Positions 6,653 to 13,750 of a stretch of DNA of 16,817 nt are shown here, piece after piece (the first letter of the stretch is position 1; every line of letters starts with the position of its first letter). This stretch comes from JBAWAP01 sp049589355 (GTDB lineage Bacteria > Chloroflexota > Anaerolineae > VGOG01): the NCBI GenBank assembly GCA_049589355.1, contig JBAWAP010000246.1:1-16817 (forward strand). Reading direction: 5' to 3'. The notes beneath the pieces were generated by a model that saw only the letters and a program-made list of their open reading frames with translations, ran no database searches and was not told where the DNA came from. The translations under genes and the position numbers were made by a program.

Positions 6653-6684
6653 GGGGGGACATACTAAAGTCATGCTGTCCCCCT
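6653..6684. repeat. Small hairpin repeat, GGGGGACA ... TGTCCCCC
   Basis: GGGGGACA (6654-6661) and TGTCCCCC (6676-6683) are perfectly complementary around the loop TACTAAAGTCATGC. It lies directly next to the preceding element and may be a dispersed repeat of its own. Confidence 0.6.
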
Positions 6685-6695
6685 GTGTTTTCTCA

Positions 6696-6715
6696 CTTCG
6701 ACAGGCTCAGCACAG
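6696..6715. repeat. Partial copy of the CTTCGAC...CTCAG repeat
   Basis: CTTCGACAGGCTCAGCACAG resembles the core inserted in rsmA (6121-6142) and in the PBP gene (11999-12020, opposite orientation). It lies in the spacer between the YabE-like gene and rsmA. Confidence 0.65.
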
Positions 6716-6738
6716 GCCACTAAAGTCTCGTGACCTCA

Positions 6739-8319
6739 TCAGCGTTCCCTTGGCCAGCCGGGCAATACCCAACGGATCTGATTCGCGGGCGGTGGTGGGG
6801 CCAGGAGATAGACATCAACCCATTTATACCACAGCTTGAGCTCGCCCTCTTCGTAGCCAAGATCAACGTGCCGACCTCTGACTTTGCCCCCAGTATCGCC
6901 AGCCACCCCCACTCCGTAGCCAGGCACGTACATTTCAGTCTTCAAGCTAATCACTGTGGGGTCAACAGCCACGATGCCCTTCCTCATCTGCCAACCCAGG
7001 CGGGTGATGCCATACTGGGGATGGTCGGAGCTCTTGCCTGAGGTGGCCGCCGTATACGATGTAGCTAGCGCCCGGATCTTGCGCCAGTATTGGAGGACAC
7101 CATCGGGTGTCTCCAATTCCCGCAGGACGATCTTGGTGCCATAGGCGATGACCTTGTTTGTCGGCTCGCGGTCCACCCACTCGGCCTCCAGAGCTCGCTC
7201 CACCTCTTGGCCATCTTCGTAGACAACGTGGATGCGCCGCTTAGTAACCCCGTCCTCGCCCTCCTGATCCAGGCGCTGATGGTCCAGCTCCAGATTCGGG
7301 TCGGGTTGCAAGGCCATCTCAAAGGAGATAGGTTCCTGCTCAATGACCATTTCCTCCGTCACCCGCACCACGCGAATGGCCGCATCGCCGACTATGGGAG
7401 CATCTACGCTTGGCTCTGTGTAGTCTTTCCCCAGCAGAGTTACTCCCTCCTGGGCCAGAGCATCGGACACCGTCTCCCCCAGCGTGCGTGTCTTAATGAG
7501 GCGGCCATCAACTTGGATAGTTACTGGCTTGGAGCGCTGGATGTAGACCCGCATGCCCGGTGAGATAGGGCTACCCAAGCTGGGTTCCACCCGGTCGGCC
7601 AGGTAGAGTTTGATGCCCTCAGCGCGCAGGGCCTCGCCCACCGTAGCTTGGATGGTGTAAAGAGTTGCGAGAGTGCCGCCATTGTCGAGATTAATGGGTA
7701 CTGCCCGCTGGATCACGATATGCAAGGGGGCGTCTTCACCCTGGCTGTGCCAATCCCTGTTGCCACCACGGCTGCTGACAAGCCGGCTGGTTGGATTGTG
7801 ACCAGGCAGGCTGGCTGTCAAACTCACTTCCCGGCCATCTATGATGACCCTGTCACGAGGCTTGAGGGCTATCCCTAGCTCCTGCAGCAAGTCGCCTGAA
7901 GTTTGACTGTGGGTCCGCATCTCAATGGTACGGCCATCAACCTGGACGGCGACTGGCCTGGCCCGACGGATGGAAATAACCTCTCCATTCGCGATGGAGG
8001 CCTCCAATCCTGGCGAGACGATGTCCTTCTGGTGGATCTCCAGGTCAGCCTCTTTCAGAAAGGCTTCCACTGAGGTCTGGTGAGTGCGGAAGGGCTCAGG
8101 GTAGCCGTAGCCATCCACCATGAGTGTCACTCGGGTTTGCGTCTGAAAATACCCGACCGTGAGGAGGCTGGCTATGGTCAACATCACAGCCAGTGCTGGC
8201 AGCTCCCTTCCAGGCTTCGCCCTGAGGCTCTGCCCGAAGGGTCGCCAGCTTGCTATATTCCTGATGAAGTTGCTCCATCCAGGTGAGCCAGGTTGGGATG
8301 GGATGCTCTCTTCCGACAA
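6739..8319 (-). CDS. YabE-like cell-wall protein: DUF348 x4, G5 and 3D domains
   Basis: The protein has 526 residues. A membrane segment lies at about 41-57 (PALAVMLTIASLLTVGYF), after a 40-residue cytoplasmic tail and before an extracellular part. Four DUF348-type repeats begin near 64, 122, 208 and 266, each with a VDGR-like strand and an alanine/glutamate helix. A G5 domain spans about 317-400. The C-terminus (418-506) is a 3D domain with the three aspartates D453 (AVDP), D475 (AGDTGG) and D486 (RHVDL). This is the layout of YabE/Rpf-like proteins, thought to cleave or remodel peptidoglycan as lytic transglycosylases. The TTG at 8319 is chosen because GGAGGA lies about 4 nt upstream. The gene precedes rsmA on the same strand, as in the yabE-ksgA and rpfB-ksgA neighbourhoods. 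The proline-rich end (APPPPANQ) is an ordinary tail. Confidence 0.92.
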   Translation of the reverse strand: MSEESIPSQPGSPGWSNFIRNIASWRPFGQSLRAKPGRELPALAVMLTIASLLTVGYFQTQTRVTLMVDGYGYPEPFRTHQTSVEAFLKEADLEIHQKDIVSPGLEASIANGEVISIRRARPVAVQVDGRTIEMRTHSQTSGDLLQELGIALKPRDRVIIDGREVSLTASLPGHNPTSRLVSSRGGNRDWHSQGEDAPLHIVIQRAVPINLDNGGTLATLYTIQATVGEALRAEGIKLYLADRVEPSLGSPISPGMRVYIQRSKPVTIQVDGRLIKTRTLGETVSDALAQEGVTLLGKDYTEPSVDAPIVGDAAIRVVRVTEEMVIEQEPISFEMALQPDPNLELDHQRLDQEGEDGVTKRRIHVVYEDGQEVERALEAEWVDREPTNKVIAYGTKIVLRELETPDGVLQYWRKIRALATSYTAATSGKSSDHPQYGITRLGWQMRKGIVAVDPTVISLKTEMYVPGYGVGVAGDTGGKVRGRHVDLGYEEGELKLWYKWVDVYLLAPPPPANQIRWVLPGWPRER

Positions 8320-8391
8320 GCGTCCTCCGCGATCTCAGAACCTGAAGCTTAGTCGCCAAAGCACTTCCCGACGGATTCTACCTCCACACGA

Positions 8392-8409
8392 CAAAGGGGG
8401 CGAGCCCCC
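8392..8409 (-). terminator. Probable SRP RNA terminator
   Basis: On the - strand GGGGG-CTCG-CCCCC is followed by TTTGT. It begins about 30 nt beyond the 3' end of the SRP RNA. The T tract is short, so the call is moderate. Confidence 0.5.
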
Positions 8410-8439
8410 GATCCCCGCCCCCCTCTTTCAGTCAAAACG

Positions 8440-8712
8440 ATGGTCGTGCACCCCCTGTCGAATCGGGCTCCCCAGCTTACCGGGGCCAGCCAGCTCCGGC
8501 CAGGCGACCCTGCGGCACCCAGGAGGTGCTACTTACCGCTGCTTCCTTCCGGACCTGACGGGGTTCATAGGCTCCCGCCGCGCAGGACCCAGCCTTCAAC
8601 GCCACTTAGCCTTGGCAGTCCTGGAGAGCGCTGACCCTCGAGGGGGGATTCGACCCCGCTATAGCGGCTTGCGGGTACAGGGCACCGCTAGCTCCCCGTC
8701 TAGCACGACCAT
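8440..8712 (-). ncRNA. ffs: Signal recognition particle RNA, large bacterial type
   Basis: Read on the - strand, the S-domain core is unmistakable: GTCAGGTCCGGAAGGAAGCA (8558-8539) in the apical loop, with CCTGCG (8586-8581) closing against CGCAGG (8514-8509). The molecule extends well beyond the 4.5S type. Its 5' part has the Alu-like elements AGCGGTGCCCTGTACC and CGCTATAGCGGGGTCGAATC, as in the Bacillus subtilis scRNA, and its ends ATGGTCGTGC and GCACGACCAT are perfect complements. The length is 273 nt, close to the roughly 270 nt of the large Gram-positive type. It binds Ffh to target membrane proteins co-translationally; the Alu part is linked to elongation effects. Exact ends are inferred from the terminal helix. 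Confidence 0.95.
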
Positions 8713-8716
8713 TGAT

Positions 8717-8745
8717 ATGGTACCCTATAAACAGTAAAAAGTCAA
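8717..8745 (-). promoter_or_regulatory. SRP RNA promoter
   Basis: On the - strand TTGACT (8745-8740), 17-bp spacer, TACCAT (8722-8717). The predicted start, 6-7 nt downstream, falls at 8710-8712, matching the 5' end inferred from the terminal helix. It occupies the gap between the tRNA-Ser(GGA) 3' end and the SRP RNA. Confidence 0.75.
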
Positions 8746-8746
8746 A

Positions 8747-8836
8747 TGGCGGAGAGGGTGGGATTTGAACCCACGGAGCATTTCTGCTCACACGCTCTCC
8801 AGGCGTGCGCATTAGGCCAGACTATGCTACCTCTCC
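8747..8836 (-). tRNA. tRNA-Ser(GGA)
   Basis: Class II tRNA on the - strand. The acceptor GGAGAGG pairs with CCTCTCC, the D-stem is GCA/TGC, and the anticodon loop CTGGAGA has anticodon GGA, reading UCC/UCU. A long variable arm (GAGCA/TGCTC) is present, and the T-arm is GTGGG-TTCAAAT-CCCAC. The discriminator is G, and the CCA end is encoded (8747-8749). Confidence 0.96.
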
Positions 8837-8845
8837 GTATGGTTT

Positions 8846-8874
8846 ATTATACCATTACCAGACGAATCTTTCAA
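8846..8874 (-). promoter_or_regulatory. Promoter of tRNA-Ser(GGA)
   Basis: On the - strand TTGAAA (8874-8869), 17-bp spacer, consensus TATAAT (8851-8846), 9 nt before the mature tRNA 5' end. Confidence 0.85.
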
Positions 8875-8876
8875 GT

Positions 8877-8905
8877 TTGCGCTCCGAGAGGAAAAAGTGT
8901 AAAAT
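8877..8905 (+). promoter_or_regulatory. Possible promoter for the HTH/LAGLIDADG gene
   Basis: TTGCGC (8877-8882), 17-bp spacer, TAAAAT (8900-8905). It lies back to back with the tRNA-Ser promoter and about 75 nt before the degraded gene. Confidence 0.5.
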
Positions 8906-8979
8906 TGCAAAGTACGTTCTTACCTGCTCAGGCTTTATAAAGGCAATTTGTGTGGTAGCCTACTACGAGTAGACGGGCC

Positions 8980-9605
8980 ATGTCAAGGGTCTATCTAGCG
9001 ACCGGCGAACAGACACGATTTCTCCAAGCGGTAAAGGACAAAGTCGAGCTCACCTGGCAACAGATGGCCAACATTTGTCAAATCAATCGCCGCACTCTGC
9101 TGGACTGGCGCAAAGAGCGGTATCATATGTCCCAAGGGGCTTTACTGCGCCTTTCCCATCTTTCGGGCATCCCTGCATGGTTATAATCTCTGCCGTCGCA
9201 TTGGTTGAGTACTTAGAGAGCATTGGCCTTAGGCGAGGTGACAAGATAGCCCAACGAGTCAGCGTTCCGTCTTGGATTTTCAATGATATTGCTTACATTC
9301 GCGCCTGTGTGCGTGGGCTGATGGACACTGATGGCTCAATTTACCCAGAGACAAAGGTTTACAAGGGGCGAGAATACCATTATGCGAACCTGTGCTTTAC
9401 CACCCACTCTCAGCCACTGGCCAAAGCAATGAGGCACATGCTATGTGAGCTTGGCTTCAGACCGACGGTGAGTTCCGATGGGCAACGGGTTTACCTTAGG
9501 CAGCAGGAAGAGGTAAAGAGATATTTCAATGAGGTGGGAACTAGCAATCCATGTTACAGAGAGAGGTACGACCGATTACTTCGATGGAAACTGGGGGCCA
9601 AATAG
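8980..9605 (+). pseudogene. Broken HTH plus LAGLIDADG homing-endonuclease-like gene
   Basis: Two frames together cover one protein. Frame A (8980-9186) gives a 68-residue N-terminal HTH segment (LTWQQMANICQINRRTLLDWRKE, MSQGALLRLSHLSGIP) and then stops. The other frame takes over near 9175 and ends at 9605: VEYLESIGLRRGDKIAQRVSVPSWI, then a LAGLIDADG-type motif RGLMDTDGSIY, then EEVKRYFNEVGTSNP. Intact relatives, as I recall them, carry a first LAGLIDADG half (GxxLGDG) between these parts. Here that section of roughly 100 residues is missing, so there is an internal deletion as well as a frame change. The gene lies between two tRNA-Ser genes on the opposite strand. It is probably not functional as an endonuclease. 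Confidence 0.75.
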
Positions 9606-9629
9606 AAAAGGGCCTACTAAGGCCCCTTC
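9606..9629. terminator. Bidirectional terminator between the broken gene and tRNA-Ser(CGA)
   Basis: The hairpin AAGGGCC / GGCCCCTT (with one G-T wobble) has loop TACTAA. On the - strand it is followed by CTTTTC, after the tRNA; on the + strand it follows the decayed gene by a few nt. Confidence 0.65.
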
Positions 9630-9641
9630 CGTTACCCTGAA

Positions 9642-9731
9642 TGGCGGAGGGAGTGGGATTCGAACCCACGGTGCATTGCTGCACACGGCTTTTCGAGAGC
9701 CGCGCACTAGGCCAGACTATGCGATCCCTCC
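9642..9731 (-). tRNA. tRNA-Ser(CGA)
   Basis: Class II tRNA on the - strand. The acceptor GGAGGGA pairs with TCCCTCC. The anticodon loop CTCGAAA gives anticodon CGA, reading UCG. The long variable arm is TGCA..TGCA, the T-arm is GTGGG-TTCGAAT-CCCAC, the discriminator is G, and CCA is encoded (9642-9644). It shares most of its sequence outside the anticodon stem with tRNA-Ser(GGA). Confidence 0.96.
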
Positions 9732-9738
9732 ATCAAAA

Positions 9739-9767
9739 ATTATACTACAGGTCCCCCAAAGGAGCAA
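9739..9767 (-). promoter_or_regulatory. Promoter of tRNA-Ser(CGA)
   Basis: On the - strand TTGCTC (9767-9762), 17-bp spacer, consensus TATAAT (9744-9739), 7 nt before the mature tRNA. Confidence 0.8.
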
Positions 9768-9796
9768 ATCACTACACCTGCATGGGACGGGTGAAA

Positions 9797-9825
9797 TTGG
9801 AAGCACTTAGGAGATCTGCTACATT
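9797..9825 (+). promoter_or_regulatory. Possible promoter of the PBP gene, leaderless geometry
   Basis: TTGGAA (9797-9802), 17-bp spacer, TACATT (9820-9825). The ATG at 9832 lies 7 nt after the -10 box, at the expected transcription start. The -10 box is only 4/6. Confidence 0.45.
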
Positions 9826-9831
9826 TTGACA

Positions 9832-12357
9832 ATGACGTTGCGGAACTGGCGTTTTTTGTTGTTGATCTCGATGATAACCCTGCTCTTGGCGGGCGGAGTT
9901 CTGTATGCCTGGCTCCTCGTTGATCTCCCCTCTTTCCACGACTTGTACGGCCAGGCGATTGCACCCAGTACCAAGATCTACGACCGCCGTGGCCGACTCC
10001 TCTATGAGATCATTGACCCCCACGCCGGCAAGCACACCCCCTTGCCCCTCGACGAAATCCCCCTTCATCTCCGCCAGGCCACCATTGCCACCGAGGACGC
10101 TAACTTCTATACTAACCCCGGCGTGGACCTTCGTGCCATCCTGCGCGCCGTGATCACCAACCTGCGGGGCGGCGAGGTGATCTCCGGCGGTAGCACCATT
10201 ACCCAGCAGTTGGCTCGCAATCTCCTCCTATCCCCGGAGGAGCGTGTTGAGCGCACCTTGACCCGCAAGCTGCGCGAGTCTATTCTAGCCTGGCGCTTGG
10301 CCCAAACTTATAGCAAGGACGAGATCCTGGCCCTCTATTTGAACGAGACCTACTACGGCAACCTGGCCTATGGGGTGGAGGCCGCGGCCCAGGCCTACTT
10401 CGGCAAGTCGGTAAGCGAGTTGGACCTGGCCGAGTGCACCCTTTTGGCTGGCCTGCCACAATCCCCCGCCGTCTACAATCCCCTGGAGAACCCCCAGGCC
10501 GCCCGGGAGCGCCAGGCTGTGGTATTGGAATTGATGGTCAAGAATGGTTACATCAGTGAAGAGGAGGCCAGGCTGGCCAGGGAGGAACAACTCCATTTCG
10601 CCGCCGTGCCTTTCCCCATCCGCGCCCCCCATTTTGTGACGTACGTGTGGGGCCTCTTAGAGAAGCAATTCGGACTGGAGGAACTCTACCGGGGGGGGCT
10701 TGAGGTTTACACAACCCTGGACCTGGATATGCAAGAGGTAGCCCAGTACATCGCCCGCCGTCGCCTGGCCATTCTGGCCGACCGGCCGCGGCGCGATTTG
10801 CCCGATCCCAACTTGCATAACGCTGCTCTGGTGGCCCTGGATCCCAACACGGGTGAGATTCTGGCCATGTTGGGCAGTCCCGACTATTTTGACCCTGAGA
10901 TTGATGGGGCAGTGAATTGCACTCTGGCTCCCCGCCAACCCGGCTCTTCCGTTAAGCCCATCACCTACGCCGCCGCCTTTGCTCAGGGCTACACGCCAGC
11001 CACCATGATCCTGGACGTGCGCACGGCTTTTTTGACCAAGGAAGGAGAGCCCTACGTGCCTCTCAATTACGACCTGACCTTCCACGGGCCCGTCCTGGCC
11101 CGGCAGGCCCTGGCTTCCTCTTACAACCTGCCGGCCGTCAAAGTCCTCGATTACGTGGGGTTGGATGAAATGACGGCCTTGGCTCGTAGCTTGGGTATCA
11201 CTACTTTCGACGATAGCGAACGCTTCGGCCTGGCCCTTACCCTGGGGGGTGGCGAGGTACGCCTGCTTGAACTGACTGCTGCTTATGCCGCCTTCGCCAA
11301 CGGCGGGCACGAGGTGGAGCCGGTGGCCATCCTCCGCATCGAAGACAGCCAGGGCCGCATCCTGTATGAGAGAAAGCCAAGAGTGGGCGAGCGAGTCCTC
11401 GACGAACGAATTGCTTATCTCATCACCGATATCCTCAGCGACGACCTGGCCCGCACGCCGGCCTTTGGCGAGGGGAGCGTGCTCAAGTTGAGCCGGCCAG
11501 CGGCGGTGAAGACGGGCACCACCACCGATTGGCGGGACAACTGGACCATAGGCTATACCCCAGATCTCGCAGTTGGCGTGTGGGCTGGCAACGCCGACAA
11601 TTCACCCTTGCACGACGTTTCCGGCGTCACTGGAGCGGCCCCTATCTGGCACGACTTCATGGAGGAGGTGCTCGAGGCCCGACCGGTGAAGGAGTTTGTC
11701 GAGCCGGAGGGCTTAACCCACGTGGAGGTCTGCACTCTCTCGGGCCAGCTTCCCAATCCCTATTGTCCCCATCGGCGGACCGAGCTTTTCATCGCCGGCA
11801 CCGAGCCGACAGAGACCTGCCAGATGCATCAGCTCTTCGCCCTCGATGCCGCCACAGGTCAACTGGCTTCCTCCGATACCCCACCAGAGCGGATAGTGGA
11901 GCGCGTCTATACGGTGTTGCCGGCCGAAGCCGTGGAGTGGGGGAGGGAGAGGGGAGTGGATATTGGATATTGGAAATTGGAGGTTGGAGATTGGAGGCCT
12001 GCCCTGAGCCTGGCCGAAGGGTTGGAGACTAGTAACGAGCCTTCCAACATCCAACATCCAACTTCCAGCTTCCAGCTTATCATCACCAGTCCTCACCGGG
12101 GTAGCGTTTATCGCCTGGATCCGACCCTGCCGCGAGACGACCAGAAAATCGAGATTGCAGCGCGACCAAGTGATGAGGTCCGGGTGACCAGGCTAACCAT
12201 CTATGTGGATGAGGAGCCCCTGGCCAGTATCGGCGCTTCACCTTACCGAGCCTTATGGCCACTGGCACCAGGGGAGCATACCATCGCCGCCGTTGGTTAC
12301 GACCCCGCAGGCAACAGGCTAGAGAGTCAGCCTGTGCACATCACCGTAGTAAACTAA
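9832..12357 (+). CDS. Class A penicillin-binding protein (bifunctional transglycosylase/transpeptidase)
   Basis: The protein has 841 residues from ATG 9832. A TTG at 9826, better placed for TAGGAGA (9808-9814), would add two; numbers here count from that TTG. One N-terminal membrane anchor lies at about 9-31. The GT51 glycosyltransferase (about 50-225) has catalytic E90 in ATEDANFY and GGSTITQQLARN (121-132). The transpeptidase (about 330-620) has SxxK at S374 (PGSSVKP), SxN at S432 (SSYN) and KTG at 562-564 (VKTGTT). The C-terminus (about 752-843) is a beta-rich Big-like domain, as in PbpC-type proteins. It polymerises and cross-links peptidoglycan outside the membrane. Residues about 711-751 are an insertion encoded by a repeat (11963-12077). 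It falls in the linker, so the catalytic domains are untouched. A single-gene unit. Confidence 0.95.
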   Translation: MTLRNWRFLLLISMITLLLAGGVLYAWLLVDLPSFHDLYGQAIAPSTKIYDRRGRLLYEIIDPHAGKHTPLPLDEIPLHLRQATIATEDANFYTNPGVDLRAILRAVITNLRGGEVISGGSTITQQLARNLLLSPEERVERTLTRKLRESILAWRLAQTYSKDEILALYLNETYYGNLAYGVEAAAQAYFGKSVSELDLAECTLLAGLPQSPAVYNPLENPQAARERQAVVLELMVKNGYISEEEARLAREEQLHFAAVPFPIRAPHFVTYVWGLLEKQFGLEELYRGGLEVYTTLDLDMQEVAQYIARRRLAILADRPRRDLPDPNLHNAALVALDPNTGEILAMLGSPDYFDPEIDGAVNCTLAPRQPGSSVKPITYAAAFAQGYTPATMILDVRTAFLTKEGEPYVPLNYDLTFHGPVLARQALASSYNLPAVKVLDYVGLDEMTALARSLGITTFDDSERFGLALTLGGGEVRLLELTAAYAAFANGGHEVEPVAILRIEDSQGRILYERKPRVGERVLDERIAYLITDILSDDLARTPAFGEGSVLKLSRPAAVKTGTTTDWRDNWTIGYTPDLAVGVWAGNADNSPLHDVSGVTGAAPIWHDFMEEVLEARPVKEFVEPEGLTHVEVCTLSGQLPNPYCPHRRTELFIAGTEPTETCQMHQLFALDAATGQLASSDTPPERIVERVYTVLPAEAVEWGRERGVDIGYWKLEVGDWRPALSLAEGLETSNEPSNIQHPTSSFQLIITSPHRGSVYRLDPTLPRDDQKIEIAARPSDEVRVTRLTIYVDEEPLASIGASPYRALWPLAPGEHTIAAVGYDPAGNRLESQPVHITVVN
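11963..12077. repeat. 115-bp heptad inverted repeat inside the PBP coding sequence
   Basis: Five uninterrupted 7-nt units TTGGANN (11963-11997) are answered by five units TCCARCW (12043-12077). These are complementary in type, so the transcript could form a long imperfect stem. The middle holds CCTGCCCTGAGCCTGGCCG (11999-12017), the same core as the repeat in rsmA. The element is read in frame and encodes a peptide containing IGYWKLEVGDWRPALS and SNIQHPTSSFQL. Confidence 0.85.
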
Positions 12358-12391
12358 AACCACCTGACTGCACATCAGGTGGCTTCAGTAC
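12358..12391 (-). terminator. Terminator-like hairpin between the PBP gene and the tRNA-Arg remnant
   Basis: CCACCTGA (12360-12367), loop CTGCACA, TCAGGTGG (12375-12382). The T tract (TTTTAGTTT) is on the - strand, so it works best for transcripts coming from the tRNA-Arg remnant side; on the + strand only CTT follows. Confidence 0.6.
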
Positions 12392-12460
12392 CCCCGGGTG
12401 ACTCGAACGCCCGCACACAGCTTCGGAGGCCGCCGCTCTGTCTGCCTGAGCTTGGGTAGG
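12389..12460 (-). pseudogene. Degenerate tRNA-Arg(CCG) copy
   Basis: The sequence is nearly identical to the intact tRNA-Arg at 13751-13823 through the 3' acceptor strand, T-arm, anticodon arm (loop CTCCGAA) and D-arm. A one-base deletion and a C-A mismatch spoil the T-stem. The 5' acceptor strand is replaced by CCTACCC, which cannot pair with GGGGGTA. No promoter is seen within 60 nt on the - strand. It forms a direct repeat with the intact gene, 1362 bp apart. Confidence 0.8.
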
Positions 12461-12583
12461 CTTGATCCCAGTCAGCCACCAACTCACCGGCGCGGCGTCA
12501 CCCGTGAGCAGGCCGTGAACCCGCCTGCTCTAATTATGCCACACATGGAGGGGGCAAATCGCTGGGCCGTTCGTTCACGCCGT

Positions 12584-12958
12584 CTATGCCGGTCCGATCA
12601 TCCCCAGAGCTATTAGCAAGGCTGTCTCCACATCATCCATTGTCTCGTCATCCAATCGCCCCACGCGCTGTCCCAGTAAGGATTTCTGGATCGTCGTGAT
12701 CTGACCCAATAACACTTTGGAGTTATGCTTCAGACCGGTGGTAGAGGCCGACAGCATGACATCGGTGTCGTATTCTGGACCCGGCATCCCATGCGTGGTG
12801 ATGGGCGCAACCGTGGTAGTAGGATGACATGGATTCTGGTTGTCGCGATCGTTTTGGAGAATCAATACCGGCCGAACTTTGGAGGCAGCCGCCTCTCCTG
12901 CCCCCGCGGGGAGTGGCAGTGGGACCAAATAAATCTCGCCGCGCCTGGGCAAGCTCAT
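12584..12958 (-). CDS. PemK/MazF-type endoribonuclease toxin
   Basis: The protein has 124 residues. RRGEIYLVPLPLP (5-17), KVRPVLILQND (27-37) and TTTVAPITTHG (46-57) are the strand pattern and the conserved Arg/Thr positions of the PemK/MazF fold. Members cut mRNA at short motifs and are held inactive by the partner antitoxin. Its ATG overlaps the stop codon of the upstream gene by the ATGA arrangement, so the two are translationally coupled. It is the last gene of a three-gene - strand operon lying between the two tRNA-Arg copies. Confidence 0.88.
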   Translation of the reverse strand: MSLPRRGEIYLVPLPLPAGAGEAAASKVRPVLILQNDRDNQNPCHPTTTVAPITTHGMPGPEYDTDVMLSASTTGLKHNSKVLLGQITTIQKSLLGQRVGRLDDETMDDVETALLIALGMIGPA

Positions 12959-13266
12959 ACTTTGCCCTCCAAGAACGCCTCGTAGGCTTCGACCGCCGCA
13001 GCCGCCAAAGGCTCAAACTCGGCGGTAAGCACATCGAGCACGGGCGTCATCGTCTGGTAATAGCCCTCGTCCTTGGGCACAAAGCGATCGGAGCGAGTTG
13101 CTTTCTGCTGATGCCGGGCCAATACCTCTCGCTTCTGCTGTTCTAGCTCACTGGCGGCATCGGCTTCCAGGTCACGAAGCAAGAGCTTTTTTTGCGCTGG
13201 AGGGAGCTGCCGCACCAACGACCGCAGAGTATCAAAAGGCAATCGCACCTGGAGTTGCACACTCAT
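12955..13266 (-). CDS. Probable antitoxin partner of the PemK/MazF toxin
   Basis: The protein has 103 residues, starting at an ATG 8 nt after GGAG. The N-terminus (SVQLQVRLPFDTLRSLVRQL) predicts a strand and helix of the kind found in small antitoxins. The rest is helical and rich in Q, E and K (QKKLLLRDLEADAASELEQQK). It overlaps the toxin start by 4 nt. I do not recognise a named DNA-binding fold, so antitoxin is inferred from size, position and coupling. Confidence 0.7.
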   Translation of the reverse strand: MSVQLQVRLPFDTLRSLVRQLPPAQKKLLLRDLEADAASELEQQKREVLARHQQKATRSDRFVPKDEGYYQTMTPVLDVLTAEFEPLAAAAVEAYEAFLEGKV

Positions 13267-13314
13267 TGTCTGATCTCCGAATACAAAGTTTCATCAGAAT
13301 CACATCGCCTTCGT

Positions 13315-13542
13315 TCATGGGGCAAACTCGGGGTTGGGCTGTTTGATCAGATCGAGCGAGTATTCTGGCTCGTCATCGTACGCCTGGCTCAGCCACCCGG
13401 CCGATGCATGCAGCCACGTTGCTCGCTCATCGCTCTCTGACGATACCACGGTAATCATCACCCTGGTTAGCCTGGGCAATTGAATTGGCTGTAACAGCCT
13501 CAGATGGGTGTTGTCTATGACCTGTGCCTCCAGCGTTTGCAT
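13315..13542 (-). CDS. Small hypothetical protein, first gene of the toxin operon
   Basis: The protein has 75 residues from ATG 13542, with AAGGAG about 12 nt upstream; an in-frame ATG at 13566 has no RBS. The N-terminal half (TLEAQVIDNTHLRLLQPIQL, RVMITVV) looks like a short swapped-hairpin or AbrB-like strand pattern. The C-terminus ends DDEPEYSLDLIKQPNPEF, a tail I have seen on small proteins next to toxins. It lies 48 bp upstream of the antitoxin gene on the same strand. The function is unknown; it may be a second antitoxin or an orphan one. Confidence 0.6.
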   Translation of the reverse strand: MQTLEAQVIDNTHLRLLQPIQLPRLTRVMITVVSSESDERATWLHASAGWLSQAYDDEPEYSLDLIKQPNPEFAP

Positions 13543-13750
13543 CGCCTGTCGCTTCTCCTTCCTCATTATTCTCGGTTTGACAGGTTTGGGAAATCTGTTT
13601 CCCGATAGGACCTGGCTTGCGAAATGGGACTCTTACTTTCGCTCATACTGCATCCGCTCACGATGGGTCATGTCCCGCGCCGACAAAATCAATGCCTGGT
13701 TTGCTTTTATACGGACGATAAACGCCCCCAGAGACCTTCCAGCTTTAGAG

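Noticed and set aside
10285..11310. Long - strand ORFs opposite the PBP gene
   Set aside because: They are antisense shadows of a high-GC coding sequence with low-complexity composition and no RBS.
11963..12077. Heptad repeats as a CRISPR array
   Set aside because: The units are 7 nt with no spacers, and the second half is the reverse complement type.
12506..12530. Hairpin GAGCAGGC/GCCTGCTC as terminator of the toxin operon
   Set aside because: There is no T tract on the - strand after it; it may be part of the decayed tRNA-side sequence.
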